A DNA stretch of 64,000 nucleotides from positions 27,094,001-27,158,000 of the forward strand of contig NC_091047.1 in the NCBI RefSeq assembly GCF_963966145.1. The letters run 5' to 3'. Below are positions 40,606 to 54,337 of the stretch, in pieces. The notes beneath the pieces are model-generated. The model made no database searches. It was not told the origin of the DNA and worked only from the letters and a program-made list of their open reading frames with translations. A program made the translations under genes and the position numbers. Each line of letters begins with the position of its first letter. Position 1 is the first letter of the stretch. This DNA is from Tenebrio molitor. Its lineage: Eukaryota > Arthropoda > Insecta > Coleoptera > Tenebrionidae.

Positions 40606-43600
40606 CTCTATTTGTGCTTTTTTGTTGTACATTTTGGCTAGTAAGTGTTGTAGTTTGATACCTTCTACCTTTTCATTCCCTGTAAATCATTTTTTTGAAC
40701 TTTCTGTCTGATTAGTTTTTATCTGAAAATATTTGTATTAATCAATGCTAATTGATTAGTAATCCCCAGGCATTTTTCGCGTTTGTCTTACTGCCAAATG
40801 ACCATTTCCTTCGTTCTTCATTAATATCGAGAATTGCATGAAGTGATTTCGAAGTTTTTACGTTAAATAATCTGTACCGGGATATAACCCCACTTTTCAA
40901 CAGACGTGATCACAGAATCAGACGGACGTTTTTAGTTTCCCCTACTTCAAATATTGATTTCCGTTATTAATATTGATTAATACATTAAAATCATTGCTTT
41001 ACTACCATGGTCAAGTTTTGACAATTCTGACATTTTCACATCATGTTCACACCACACAAATATTTAGTGTAAAACGTATGCAGCACACAGCTAAACAGCG
41101 CCTACTATGTTTTTCGTTGTGGTCACAATCAAAGTGAATAGATATTAGGTAGGTACATACATATTTTAAGTTTTATGTTGGCATACCCGATTTTTAAATT
41201 TGTGTTTTCCAAAAGTGCTGCTTGGCCACCCCGATTTGGATTCTCCTATTCCTGTAGTTCTTTCTCAGCATGTCTTTTCTACACAAGCGATAGTTGCTAT
41301 TATTCCATCTAGAGATACTCAAGTTAGTGAAGTGTGACGTCCCAGGCTAATGCTTATACCATTCCTTGTTCTTTCCTCGTATAGTCTTGCTCCAGTTCTT
41401 GTTTTTTGTCAATTCTAATTTCTAACAAATCAGCGCAAAATTTGTGCAGGACCGGTTTCAAAAATTACAAAAAAATTAACTTATTGTATCTTCATTGCCG
41501 TACACATTTTACTAAGGTAATTTTGCCTAAAACTCTTTAGAACAACGCATACTATCACATGTTAAAAGGAACGCCTCAGCTTCGAAAACACCCTGTATAG
41601 ACACTGACAAATATATTGACAATTCAATGGTCTGATTTACATAGATTAAATTTTAAGTGTCCCAGTTTTATTTATAGTCCACCGACCGTACTTTCAGAAT
41701 GCTAAACATAAATTTTTATTCTAATGGACATTAGATTCACTTAAAATAATCACAGTGTAAATATGTATTTGTAAGCACGGTCTGTATATAAATGTAAAAC
41801 TAATTAAAATTTAAATTCCATTAATTGTGAGTTATGCAACACATAAAACACCAAAAGTGTCTGTTTTCTTTATTTACGAATTTCTTCACACTCATTTACT
41901 TTTGGAGATAAATAATGTAAAAAGAAAAAACAATTAACTCTTTTCACACTTCAACCACTTTCTAATATGTACTTAAAACAGTTTCCACAGTAAATTGTCG
42001 CTAAAAATAAATTCCATTTTAATTTCCACTTTTGGATGGTTTTGTTTAATTTCCTAATTAAATGATGAGCTTTTTAAGGCTCTTTGTAGTACTCGTTTAC
42101 ATTATCTCATCGTACAAAGTAATCTTAGTTGTTACTAAATCTCCGACCTCCACATTAATTTAGCGAGAAATTTACGTTATTTGCTTTATTTAAACACTTT
42201 CATCAAATGAATGTTTGTTTAAAACCTAGACCTGGTTTCTTAATGATCAGTCGCGTCTTTCAAAATGAGCTCAGCACATTTTCCAAATTTGCTTTCAATG
42301 TACCGGTCCATAGCTTGTTCGTCATGAAGAAGGAGAGTTACAACGCCTTCCCACTGTGATATGTTTTTTAATTGGCATGAGTAGGACTTCGTTAGTCACA
42401 CTTCGGACGTCAAATAATACAATTAGTGTTTCCTTGTAGAAAAAACTACGATTTATCCTCATTTTACACGCCATCAGTATATTACTGGTTGCGTTCAGAA
42501 AAAGCACGGATCTTACCTTTTATCTTGTATACTTTTTTCTTTCCTTTCTTTCAACATAAACCCGTGCTCTCAGCGGCACAGCTAAACTTTGCCTTTCCCC
42601 CTTTTATTCTTATCCTATTTTATGCCGAAATGAGTATATTTTCCAGTTTTTTCTCTCTCATCTTTCTTGCTTTTTGTCGTAAGTTTCCCTCATTTCAAAC
42701 CTATTTCCTTCACGAAACTTTTTTATTAATGACTGTCGCCATCTAAAAAAAAAAAGAAAACTAATTAATAATGCTTATGCGTGCCTCTTAATTACTCAAC
42801 TTTCGCGAAGTCTTCCGCCGATAACCTAATTAAGACACGAGTTTTCCGCTCCTCCATCCAACTCCCGCCGTTTCAAAAACTCAAATTTCCACCGGTTAAG
42901 AGCTAATTCATAATTCTTCGGCCAGAAGACTCCGCGCACGATTAATTGCTGCGAAAAATGACATTCGCCGTCGTAAATCCAACTAACGTCGCCTTAATTA
43001 ATTAAGTGGGTAATAGAGGATTTCAGTAAATATTTTGCGGTGTAACCCGGAATGCGAACCATGTCAATGAATCATGCACGCCCCCTTCTCGTCGTTTAAA
43101 TGAAAAGTGATCACCCGTAGGGATGCGGTAACGTCCGAAAACCCAAAAAATAAATCCCGACATTAATACCACAAATGACAATAAAAAGCTCGGTGGGTCC
43201 TAAAATAAATCACCAAGAATTCGTGGTGTTGTAGAGTTTCATTGTCCATTCCGATTTCGAGTCGAGTTGATCAATACGGCTTTTGTGAGTGAAGGACTTG
43301 ATGATATGGGGGTGTTTCGCCCGCATAAGTGGTTTAGTTAGAGACGTTGTAATGTTTCGTGTTTCTGACCGCGTTTTAAATGCGGGGATTGTGTTATGCA
43401 CGACGGAGACAAAAAAAATTCGCACGTATGTCTCCATTTAGCCGCCACTAAACGTGGGCTTTACAACGTAATGAACTGAAAGAAATTATTACAAATAGGG
43501 CTGCACCGGTGACATTATTTACGACGTCTGCTGTACCATCGGCAACCATCAATTTCTCTCGATCTAGGTTAAATCACACATTTAAAACCACGGTCCCACC

Positions 43601-46600
43601 CTGGAATTCTAGTCGCTCATAAAAATCAAATATCGAATGATTCGTACTAGTTCTCGGCCGTCATAAAGAGGCGTTTAACGCTCTAAAATTTAAATTAATT
43701 AGGAGAAGTGGGCCCAGGTTTTGAGGTTATGTTGACAGATACAGATCGTTGCACAACAGTAGCAGAACAATTCTTTGTTACAGCGCCTGTATTGAAAATT
43801 CGTGGAAAAGTTAAAACTTCTACATCGCATAATCTTTAAATCTAGATCGTAATTAATATGATCGTAAACGTGTTCCTAAATCTTACTAATTCCCAAAACT
43901 TGTTAAAAAAGATAGGTATTTTCTTTACATTGCAAGTTAATTTAAAGAAACAGTTTTATTTTAGGGTTACGTCAATCAGAACCACAGACCACCGCATGCA
44001 CCACCAAAATGTTAGCTTTTTAACGTCGGTGGAACTAAAAAATAAACGGTAATACAAGAAATTCTTTACTAAATTTTTAGGTGTTTGCATGTTTCATTTA
44101 GGCTACTTTAGACCCTGAAACATAGAGCAACCCGTCGAAAGATTGTGTTAATTGTGGGAGTCAATCTTTCTGTTTAATTAGATTATTCAGCATCCGTTTG
44201 TGTCAGTTTTCTGTTATTCTGCTGACATTTACCTTATGGTCGATTACTGCTGCGGCAAGGAAGATGACCGTAAATATGGTCCGTCTAATGTGGTCGTCAT
44301 GACAGGCTGTGGGCCGACCCCACTGCGAAAATAGCGTAATTCAGTAAATATCGTCGGCAGACATTAACATGTTCGAGAGCTCTTCACGAGAAATGACAGA
44401 AATTCCACAGGCGACGTAAATTTTATATTTGTTCTTTTACGATCTCGTGTCGGCCATTAAATGGTTACCTCGAAGTTTATGTCGGAAAGTGTCTTTAATG
44501 GTCATTCAGAATTATTGATACGAATTTGTAATCCTCATGATCCGTCCGAGGTTTATTTTTACCTTTCCAACCGAATTAATTAGGTGTTTATTTCGGCTTT
44601 TATCGCCTTCTTCTCTTTTACATATTCATATTCAGTTTTTTTCGATATAGAATAATCGGAAAATAAATTGTCTATGTCAAGGCAGAAATCTGATACAGTT
44701 TTTTTTGTCGGTGGGAGTTGTAAGTAGCACGATGACATCACACCAGATGACGTCAAAGCCTCTCGGTTCAAAGTTCTCAGACTCTTCATTTGGTAAATGT
44801 ATCAAATCCACTTCACTTCTTTTTTCCAACAAAAAATACATTTTAATGGACGATACTTTCGTCAATTTTGACAGTTATCTTAATGACAAACTAGTCTAGA
44901 TTCTACTTTAACACTGCATTTGAATAGCAAGCTGTGAAATATGAAAACGAAACGTCTGTCGCAGCCATTTTGCGATATATGTACATAATTGCAATCATTA
45001 TTGCCAATAACCGTCAAAGGAAACTGTCATGTGTCAACAAAAAGTTGCTTTCTGTGCCGATCATGATATGTTAATACATACATATGTAATTATTGTAATA
45101 ATGTAATATTTTCTTTGCCATTGCAATTTTTCCAAGGTGAACAATGTTGTCAAAATGACAATGACAATTTGGAGCGCCAGTCTCCAGTTTGAAGTGTAAT
45201 TATCGCAAGATTGTTGTTTGAAAATGAAACGCTGATGATTCACTGTGTAAAAATCGGAAAATTTGCTAATTAAGAGAATAACTTGACGTCTGAATGAATC
45301 AGCCTGTTTTGGCATTCTGTGAAGGAACAAGCGATCAGTAATAAAAAGAATATTTTATGTAGGATGTGCGAGGAACAACGTATGTACGTCTGTGTTTGGA
45401 TCGACACTTACAAGTTGACATTTGAGAATTTGACGTTTAAGTAGGCTGCAATCGTCTGTTTTATTGTTGATCATTCCGTGCCCATATAGTTGCGTATTTG
45501 TGCAATAAAGATTGATTCGATTGACCCTTTCGGACGCAATCATTCGGCACACCTTCCTCCGATCCGTGTAAATCGAGTCGTCGAAGTCAATTCGCGTTAG
45601 AAACATGTTATTTTTATTGTTCGGATGCTTTTACGGACGCTGTTGCAATAAAATATCCGACCTAAACACATTTTATTACAAAGTTGGTAGCGCGCGCGAT
45701 GGTGTGCTACACATACATTATCCATTTACATGTTTGAAGAATCCTCATGCGAGCAAGAATCCCAACCGGCGAGGTATTATTAACAGACTTCAAACTCACA
45801 AAACAAACAAGCCTTCGGACACCTCTTCCATTGTTTGTTTTCCACGTGGAGACGGCAATTTGCGCCCATTACGTCCCCCGTTAAATGTGACGCCCCATCG
45901 AATCTGGCGGGCCGCACTTCCGATAACTGTCATTTTTGACATTTGTCAAAGCCGGACCTAGCTAGGACGTGACTTCGGGGTGGCGAGTGGTCCGGCGGGG
46001 AAAGGGAGCGGGCAGGCGGATAACAGATATGTTGTATTACAACTAGAATACAGAGCTGTAAGGAGATGAAAAGAGTTTTTTAAAAGTCAGTCTCGTCGTA
46101 GATGAAAGCTATTCTGTCGGAACAACGGCCGGGCCGACGGTTGTTCTGACGGAAACATAGAATCGAGCGGTGCCGTGGGGAGTCGGCGCTGCCGTGCCCA
46201 GTCGCTCTGCGGAGGTCTCTACTCCACCATGTGCTACAAGGATGGCCCCTGTCGCCGCGCCCCCCTCGACTAACCATCAGCCTTCTTGATTTCAACCGAC
46301 GGATCCTCCTCGGACAGAAAGGCATTCATAAATTAGCGCTGCACGTTGTTTGGAACGATTCAGCTAATTTAATTACCGATCGCGCTAATTATGAAAATTC
46401 GGGCGCGTCGTAACTTGATCCACCTGCAATGACAGTTGGCCGGAATGACAGTTAATAACGGAAAGCCAGCTTACTTGATTCCGACTCGGTTTGGGATCCG
46501 GTCGCAATTTGCAGCGCGCTGCACTCCCGGCTTCCGATAGGTCGCGATAATGGAAATCTGATTTCTTATCGGGATTAATTAAAATCTTGACGGGGAAGTC

Positions 46601-46800
46601 GGCTCCATTTCGGCCGATTAATACGACCCGATAGGGTCAACGTGTGTCGTAATCTGCTTCAGTGCCGCAGCGTTCCGGCCTTGCCATTGTTGGAGGACTG
46701 CATTTTTAATAAAGAGCGACTCGAGCCGTCGGAGATTCGACGTTCTTCCTCCATTCCCTTCATGTTTACTGCGGATCATTCGACTTTGTCAGATTGCTGA
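40606..46800. other. Long gene-free region
   Basis: No gene was recognised in 6.2 kb. Frames such as 45605-45961 (118 codons) and 42426-42746 lack known domains. The stretch 45850-46780 is GC-richer than its surroundings and repeat-free, with possible promoter or enhancer character, which I cannot support further. Confidence 0.35.
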
Positions 46801-48930
46801 TATCGGACTCACTTACAACTTGCTGATACACTGTAAATACACTCCGGTTGCAAATGCTCACTTTGCAACTCGACTATGCAAACCGTACCGCCGCATATTA
46901 ACAATTATTCCGGAACGAATGCATAGTTGATTTGTTGATAATAATTGTCTCACTTGCAGATCTGTCACTGTCACTGTCATTATCAAAATGTCAGTGAAAC
47001 GGCAACGAGATTTGGTACCTCAGAATGTGCAAACTGTAACTAAAGTTTAGACCTAAACGACGAGAAGGGTGAACAACAGAGATTAAATTAAACACAAATA
47101 AACTAAAGTCGTAAAATTTCATTATTAACGACTGTTGTGGAAATAATAATTTTGTCGTTAAATAAATAGTATAGCGGCACTAATTTCATTTCACTTAACG
47201 AAATCCTTGAAATATTGATAGCGGTGATGGTAAAAAAAATGACAAAACAAAACAAACAGCTCCGCCAACCTTACAAATATAACTTTATTAGGCTTCTTAA
47301 GGTGTGTTTAATCGTATACAATACAAGTTTAGGATCACAACGGTTTCACTTCCAACACTAAACTCACTTTGCAATTCAACTCCGGAAACCGCATGTACAG
47401 TTGCAATTATTTCATTACGGATGGGAAGTTGGTGATAATTGATTAGAAACAAATCAGCCATCATTAATATCAAAATGTTAATAAAACCAGAAATTACAAT
47501 AGACTAGAATATTGTGTAATTACGTGGTTGGTTAGGATGTTAGGATGGATAAAAACTGTAACTAAAACTATTCGTCCACCATTTGAAGTTTTTAATGAAC
47601 AAAAGTGAGACTTAATTAAACGTACATAAACCAAGAGTCATAACATTTAATATTAACGACTCCTATAATGATTATTATTCTGTGGTTAAATAATATGGTG
47701 GTACTAATTAAAATTATTTAATACGATTCTAGAAATGTTGACAGAGGTGGTACTAAAAACGTTTGCTAATCGTTGTCATCGATTGCTTATACATATTATA
47801 AATGTGGGAACTAGCAGCATTATCAACATTACAAAACTTTGTTTGTCGTTGCTAAAACGTTTTAATTATACAAAATACAAGTTTTTGCATATTTTAATTA
47901 TTACATTTATGTTCACTTTGTAATTCTACTCTAGACATTGGCGTTCGATTCTACAAAATATTTATGTATGAAGTTGATACCTAATTGATTGGTTTACAAA
48001 AATGGCACTCTAACTTTAAATTACAATGACATCTAGTATTGTGTAATAACCTACCTACTTGGGTAGAAAGTGTAAAATCTGAAATAGAAATTATTTCTGA
48101 ACCACCCCAATGTCTTGACTGTCGTCAAATAGATATTATGTTTATAATGAACAAATTAAAATTAAATTAAACGTAAATAAACCAAGCAGCGTAAAATTTT
48201 ATAATAATAAACATGATTACGTTAATTATTCCATCGTTAAGTAATACAGCGTTACTAATTTTAATTTTATTAAATTAAATCCTTGAAATATTCATGAGGT
48301 AATGATAAAATCGTTTGACAGTCGCTGTCATCGATCTGTCACATAATTTTTTAACACGGATAATAGACAGCATTGCTAACTTTACCAAAGCAGTTATATT
48401 CATTACTTGAAAATGTTTTTGATTGTACATATGTATAATAGGTTTATACCATCATAGTAACTTCACAATTTAACTCTAGAAATTGCATGTTCCATTCCCC
48501 ACAAACAATTGCAATTACTTCATTACTGATATGAAGTAGGTAATTGATTGCGTACAAATCTGTCATTGCTATTATCAAAATGTCAAATTATAATGTGATC
48601 TAGTATTGTGTAACGACCTGGTTGGGTAGAAAGTGTAAAAACCATAACTAAATTCGCTCTTGAACCACCACAACAGTGTGACGAACAAAAACGAGAGGAA
48701 ATCAAACGTAAATAAACTAACTGTCGTTAAATTTAATATTAATGACCGTCGTGGTTATAAATATTCTTTTGTCAAATAATAGAGCGGTACTAATTCAGTT
48801 ACAGTTGGTAAAATCCTGGATGTGGTGATAGCAATGACGGTAAAAACGTTTGACAATCACCGTCATCGATCTCTCACAAATCGTATTAAACAGAATACAC
48901 ACTATTGCCAACATTATGAAATTGATTCTG
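46800..48930. repeat. Divergent tandem array, four units of about 540 bp
   Basis: Four units follow in the same order and orientation. The anchor ACTAATT after GCGG/GGTGGT/CAGCGTT/GCGG lies at 47179, 47703, 48254 and 48789. A second anchor, CACTTTGCAATTCAACTC-like, lies at about 46860, 47374, 47914 and 48461. Other shared steps are CGTAAATAAACCAA, TATTGTGTAATTACCTGG-like and GTCATCGATCTGTCAC-like blocks. Units have diverged strongly, with only short blocks matching. No coding potential was found. Confidence 0.85.
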
Positions 48931-51085
48931 TTTGTGTCACTGTTATGTATTCTTAATTGTATTATACGCTTACAGCGTCATGTGCGTCGCTTATAACACT
49001 GTTTGCAGCTTCAACCGATAAAAAATGTGTAGTTTGCGGCTTTTATTGTGTCATTTTTCAACGGCGGTAGACAATAAAGAGGGGGAGCGTTCCAGGGTGC
49101 GGAAATCACGTGACAAGTGACGGTAGAAGTAAGATAAAAAATTGGAAAATCCGAACACTAATCTAATCCACTTTTGACTCGGATACAAAAGCCATCTAAG
49201 CTCTTTTATGGTTCGGATAGATGCCACGAATGTATTTTATTTTCCACCTGAAATTGTGAGCGCAAGATTGTATTGCTTTGTTTTTGATAAATGTATCGTC
49301 GACAGGAGCCGGCTAGATTGCTCCGTCTCTAATGGAGAGATTAAAGTGAAATTTATTATTTGACTGCAGCAACTGAAAAATAAGACCATAAGTAAAAGTT
49401 ATCTTAAATCTTGACATCTTGATCGACTAAAAGTGTCAGATTTGGGTACGTTCGCGATTGTCAGTAAATTTGAGGTTAGATCACATGTCATATGTGTCGT
49501 GTCAAGATCAAATTACGTTCTTGTGCGAAAGGCTCATGATAATATTCTGAAACGTCTATTCTTTGTCCTCATTATTTCGTTTACTTTGCATGGTTTATAA
49601 GAATCCATCTGCAAAATCAATAAGTTTGTTGTTCACACGCCGTAGGTGCGTCTTTTTGTTCTATTCTCCACTTTATCTGGTCGATTATTAATATGCAGCA
49701 CAATGTTGACACACCCGGTAGGTATTTATGCTTAATTTACAACTTCAGCACTAAATGCTTCTCACATATGCATTGCATAATTTTACGACCCGGACTGGAT
49801 TAGCTGTGGCGCATACGTAATGACCGTCTCACACATTTCACATAAACAGCCCCAAAAGCTCAATTATTAAATCCAATAGAGTTTGAATGGGCCCCCTTAA
49901 CAGTGTGATTTATCGATTAAAGTCTAGTTTATATCTGACGTACGGTAGCGTAACATAATCAAGATAAATGTAAAATTTTAAGCTCTGGCATGCTGGATGC
50001 GTTACGTACATGAATCACACAAGCTGTGAAATTTTTACAAGATACGCGCGTGCGTGAGTGCATCTGTGCTGCGATTTACGTTTACGAGGTAATGTTGTGT
50101 TTGGTAAAGTAATGAAATACCGATAGCGTGATTTCTACAAGTCAATATTTTACTCAAACAATCGTTGAAATATGTTAATTGGTTAGAAAACAAACAAACC
50201 GAATGGCTTTTCGTAAGCAGTAAAATATCTATTGTGTTCGGTTCCGTGTCTGTTGTTATCTGTCAGTTGTAGTTCAAGCTTTACACGGTTTTACCAGTTT
50301 TTTTCACAACAGGAAGTCATGTGCGATGGATTCGTTTTGTAATGGTACTGACAAGCCATAATAAAATGCTACGGTACGTTACGTTATGGCATGCGCGACA
50401 TTGGACAGTACTTAAAATGTCAAATAAAACAGATAAGAACACGATTATTTTTACATAAAATTGAACATACACATGTCATCCTTGTCATTTTTTCCATATG
50501 CGAAGAATCGAATTGTGGTAATTTATTATTTTAGATAATTTATTATTTCACTTGTCACGATTAACTGATAATGCTTTTATTTGCCCATCGCCGATGATTG
50601 CGATGCATTTTTTAATTAAAATGAATTTATTGGTTTTTTGTGGAAAAAGCTGAATGTAATTTTTCATAAAACAAAATTGTGTTATTTACTTTATAAATTG
50701 AAATGACGTTCGAGTGTCACAACAAAATTCATTTAGAGCTAATGCATTCTGTGACTGTTCAATTTATAAATTCGCGTGGCATTTTTATAAAATCCGTGCA
50801 TTTTAATTTGTTGCATACCGATATGTCGGTGTGTTTGTTAACTATTTTGTTTTAACCTCACTGGAATGGGTACTTTGGGAATTTACAATATTTTAACAAA
50901 AACTGCTGATTTTTTATATTTTAATTTGCGTCGATTGACATTTTAATCAAATTTGGAAGAGTTCAGTGATCTGTTGTGAGTCGCTCCCACATCACAAAAT
51001 ATACCTATACTGCCCGACACTGAAATTGCACCAACGAAAAATTAGTTTAATGAAATTACAAAAGTCAGTTTAATGAAACAGTTAT
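48930..51085. other. Gene-free stretch
   Basis: No gene or clear repeat was recognised. Confidence 0.4.
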
Positions 51086-51089
51086 AATA

Positions 51090-52367
51090 CAGGGTGACTG
51101 ACGAAAAACCTTTGATGCTGTATCTTGCTTATTTTTTATCCGATTTGAATAAATGACACGTCAAATGAAATAATTTTAAAAACACTTCAATACCAACTTA
51201 ATAAAAAAAAAATCTTGCGCCCAGTTTTTGACAGATGAACATCAGCTTCTTTTTTTCAAATAGCACTGTACATTTTTTTCCATTCAATACCTATTATAGA
51301 GATTTGTCTTCTGAATATAAAAATGTAAAGAACTATACCCATTCATTAAACAAAAGTCGAGAAATTAAAGAGTAAATGTACAAAATTTAAAAATCAAGTA
51401 ACCAAAATAAACAAGAGAGAAGTTTGTTCTAAATGCTCGAAATGACTAAGTAAGCTCTGAATATTCATTTGTCAAAACAGTTTGATAATAATAATAATTA
51501 ATAATAATGTTGCTGTGGAAGAAAATTTCCAAAGACGATTTAGGTGTGTTAACGTGTGGTGTGGCATTTTTGGAGATAGAATGGACTAGTGGGTCCCTTT
51601 TTTATTGATAGCAGTCTCGATCAAACAAAATATCATATTATTTATTATCAAACGAAATAAGCAACTTTCTGGATGAGATACCATTAGCAGTGTTGAATAG
51701 AGTCGTGTTTTATCAGGACGGCGCCATACCACGTAATGCACGCATGAATTTTGTATTTTTAAATCATTTAAATCATTTTGGTGAACGATGAATGGGTGCT
51801 CATGGAGCTATTCGATGGCCCGCTACATCCCCAGATTTGAATCCATTGAATTTCTTTATATTCATTCGAAACTTTCGAGACAATGTTAATTTGACCCCAC
51901 CAGGTACCCAAAAAGAGTTAATAAAATGGATAGTGCGAGTATGTCAGGAAAAACCCCGAAATTTTTTACTGAATGCAAAGGTGGGTATTTCTAGAAGGTA
52001 TCGACAGTGTCTGCAACAGTATTGAAGAAATTTTGAGCAACTAGAATAGATTTTGTATTGTTTACAAATTTGATTACTTGATTTTTGATTTTCAATTTTT
52101 TTCAATTAAAATACATTTTTTGTTTTTTCTTTTAATGCACGAATATTCAGAAGAAGATTCTTTATAAGAAAGAATAAAAAAATATATAGAGTGTAATTTG
52201 AAAAAAAAAAGTTGGCTATCGTCTGTCAAAAAATAGATGTCGAAAAAAATATTGAATAGGATGATAATGAAGTGCTTTTCGAACTATTTCATTTGATGTG
52301 TCATTTATTCAAATCGGATGAAGAATAAGTAAGATACAGCGTCAAAGGTTTTTCGTCAGTCACCCTG
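51090..52367 (+). mobile_element. Mariner-like DNA transposon, copy 2, long TIRs
   Basis: The 1278-bp element is bounded by CAGGGTGACTGACGAAAAAC and its complement, with TA target bases on both sides (51088-51089 and 52368-52369). The inverted ends are unusually long, about 240 bp, with increasing mismatch inward. The right two thirds match 528-1546 closely. Confidence 0.9.
51500..52025 (+). pseudogene. Mariner-like transposase remnant, copy 2
   Basis: Pieces in two or more frames: VWCGIFGDRMD near 51560, NEISNFLDEIPLAVLNRVV near 51655-51710, YQDGAIPRNARMN near 51714, then a TGA at 51787-51789 directly before the open frame MGAHGAIRWPATSPDLNPLN (51792 onward). About 38 residues separate the QDG and SPD aspartates. 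The last catalytic-region residue of PLD is changed to PLN here. Stops make it inactive. It is better preserved at QDGA than copy 1. Confidence 0.75.
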
Positions 52368-52369
52368 TA

Positions 52370-53974
52370 TAATTAATACAGATTAATAAGAAGTGAAGAA
52401 TTTGATTTCTTTTCAATTAAATTTGCAGGTTCCCAAACAAGTGATAAGTGATGATTTTCTTCCACATAGAATTATCTAATGGGGCCAACTTTGGTGAACA
52501 TGGTAATATGGAGAATGAACTATTATTATTTCTCTTCTAAACCGGTTGAATTTTTGTTGCATTTCTCTTGCGACGAGCGGTTTCATATTGTCTTGATGAA
52601 TGGAAGTCCATCTTAATCATGAAATAAGAACGTTTTTCCTCCAATTTGTCTTAAGTTTCTCCTACCGATAAAGTAGATTTTTATACTAATTGATTGGAAC
52701 TAAAAAGCAATTATAAATAATTCACCTATATGTATCTCATACGTTCTTTAAACTGCCGCAGCAATTACTCATTTTCCAAAAATGAGAGTAGGATCAAATG
52801 CATAGATAGAAATTCTTTATGGGGAATTTGTTTTGGTCAATTTGTGAGGTAATCCTTGATGCTTTTCTGATTTTTTAAATTCTCGAGTGAGCATAGTTTC
52901 TCAGCTTTTTCCTGAAAAACCAAATTATGCGAATGTTTCCAGTCAATAAATCTTTAAAAATTCAATGCTTTGCTAGATCTATGGTCCATGCAATATGTTT
53001 GGGATTTATAATTAAAAGTAACCTTCTCTCAATGTCATGGCAAAAGGTCAACGGGAACGGGAGTCTGCTTGGAAGTATCATTTTAAGTATGTACCTACAT
53101 ATTTAAAAAACTCAAAATACTTAAAGTAAAATATTTCAAATTGGGCTTAGAAATAAATTGTTTGTTTGGAATCAAAAGCTTTCACCTGGTATATTACTAG
53201 TTGTACATCAGTTTTGGAGTTTTCCAATTTAATAACTTTTGACAATTTAACCTTGAAGCCCTTGTGGCTTTACGTGAATTTAGTAGGCCATTTTGTAGCC
53301 TATTCACAACCATTTAATTTGGTATATAGATAATTAAAATCCCCCGATAAATAAGGGAGATATGAACTCGTCTTTTTTTTGGGAACAGTTGTATAATAAC
53401 GACTTTCCTAATTTCTTATTGGATATGATCACATCATAATATAACACATATTAGGTAGATGACAGTAGTAGTCCTTGCATTAGCTTGTTTGAACATTTTT
53501 AAATCATTTGAAATTATTACGAGTAAGAAAAATATTTCTTTATATTTGACTATAAACTCATTTCATGATTATAACACATTTTCTAAATTATCAAGGTGCT
53601 AAGTGGCCAGTAATTAATTATTATATCTACTATAAACTTTTTAATGTTCCACCTAGAGAAATTAGAATCTGGATTGTAAAAGTTTCATTAGTTTACTAAA
53701 AGGATATCTCATAATTTGAAGAATATTTACCTTATTTAATGATTCTTATGATTTAACGTTTGGTTCTATTTGTATTTGACTTGGCTAAATAAAAACTGTC
53801 CAAAAACTGACACATTTGGAGTTGGTCGTAGGTTGAAACACTCTTGTCATTACTTAACCTACATAGCCTAAAATTAAACTCATGAATATGAACAAAACGT
53901 TAACTTTAATAGACACATATACGAAAATGCTAGACTATTCCAAACCGATTATTTTCTGAACGCAGGTTAGATAC
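52370..53974. other. Gene-free AT-rich stretch
   Basis: No feature was recognised. Confidence 0.4.
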
Positions 53975-54337
53975 TATACAGTGAGTTTTTTTTAAGACTA
54001 GCCATAGGGTTTTACATGTTAATTTTTCAAACCCCTGTTAACTTTCATTTTTGTGAAAATTACAAAGCCTAGCCCTGTTTTTAGATTAAACAATAATATT
54101 ATCTCCTCATTTACTTCATTTCGTGATACATAAATGTTTGTAATAAACAAAGAAAATGTTATTTGCAAAAAATAGTCTGAACATTACTTTAATAACGATA
54201 GATTCATTATTTATGGTATAACAAGGTTCTTTACTTCAATAAAAATTAAATGAAATGTTCAAAATGGCCTCCACAGGCAGCTAAGCAATTACATATCAAA
54301 ATTACAAATTTCAGGTAAAATTTTAGCCTACTAAAAT
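53975..54337 (-). mobile_element. Uninterrupted fragment of the outer TIR family
   Basis: It starts TATACAGTGAG at 53975 and is collinear with the reverse complement of 19662-19520 followed directly by 17370-17220. It thus lacks the LINE insert and shows the insertion point near TTATTAAAGTAATGTT. The other end, with its TIR, is missing after about 54337. Confidence 0.8.

Noticed and set aside
46231..46413. 60-codon ORF in a GC-rich block
   Set aside because: No domain, no splice or promoter support; overlapping frames on both strands are equally long, as expected from GC content.
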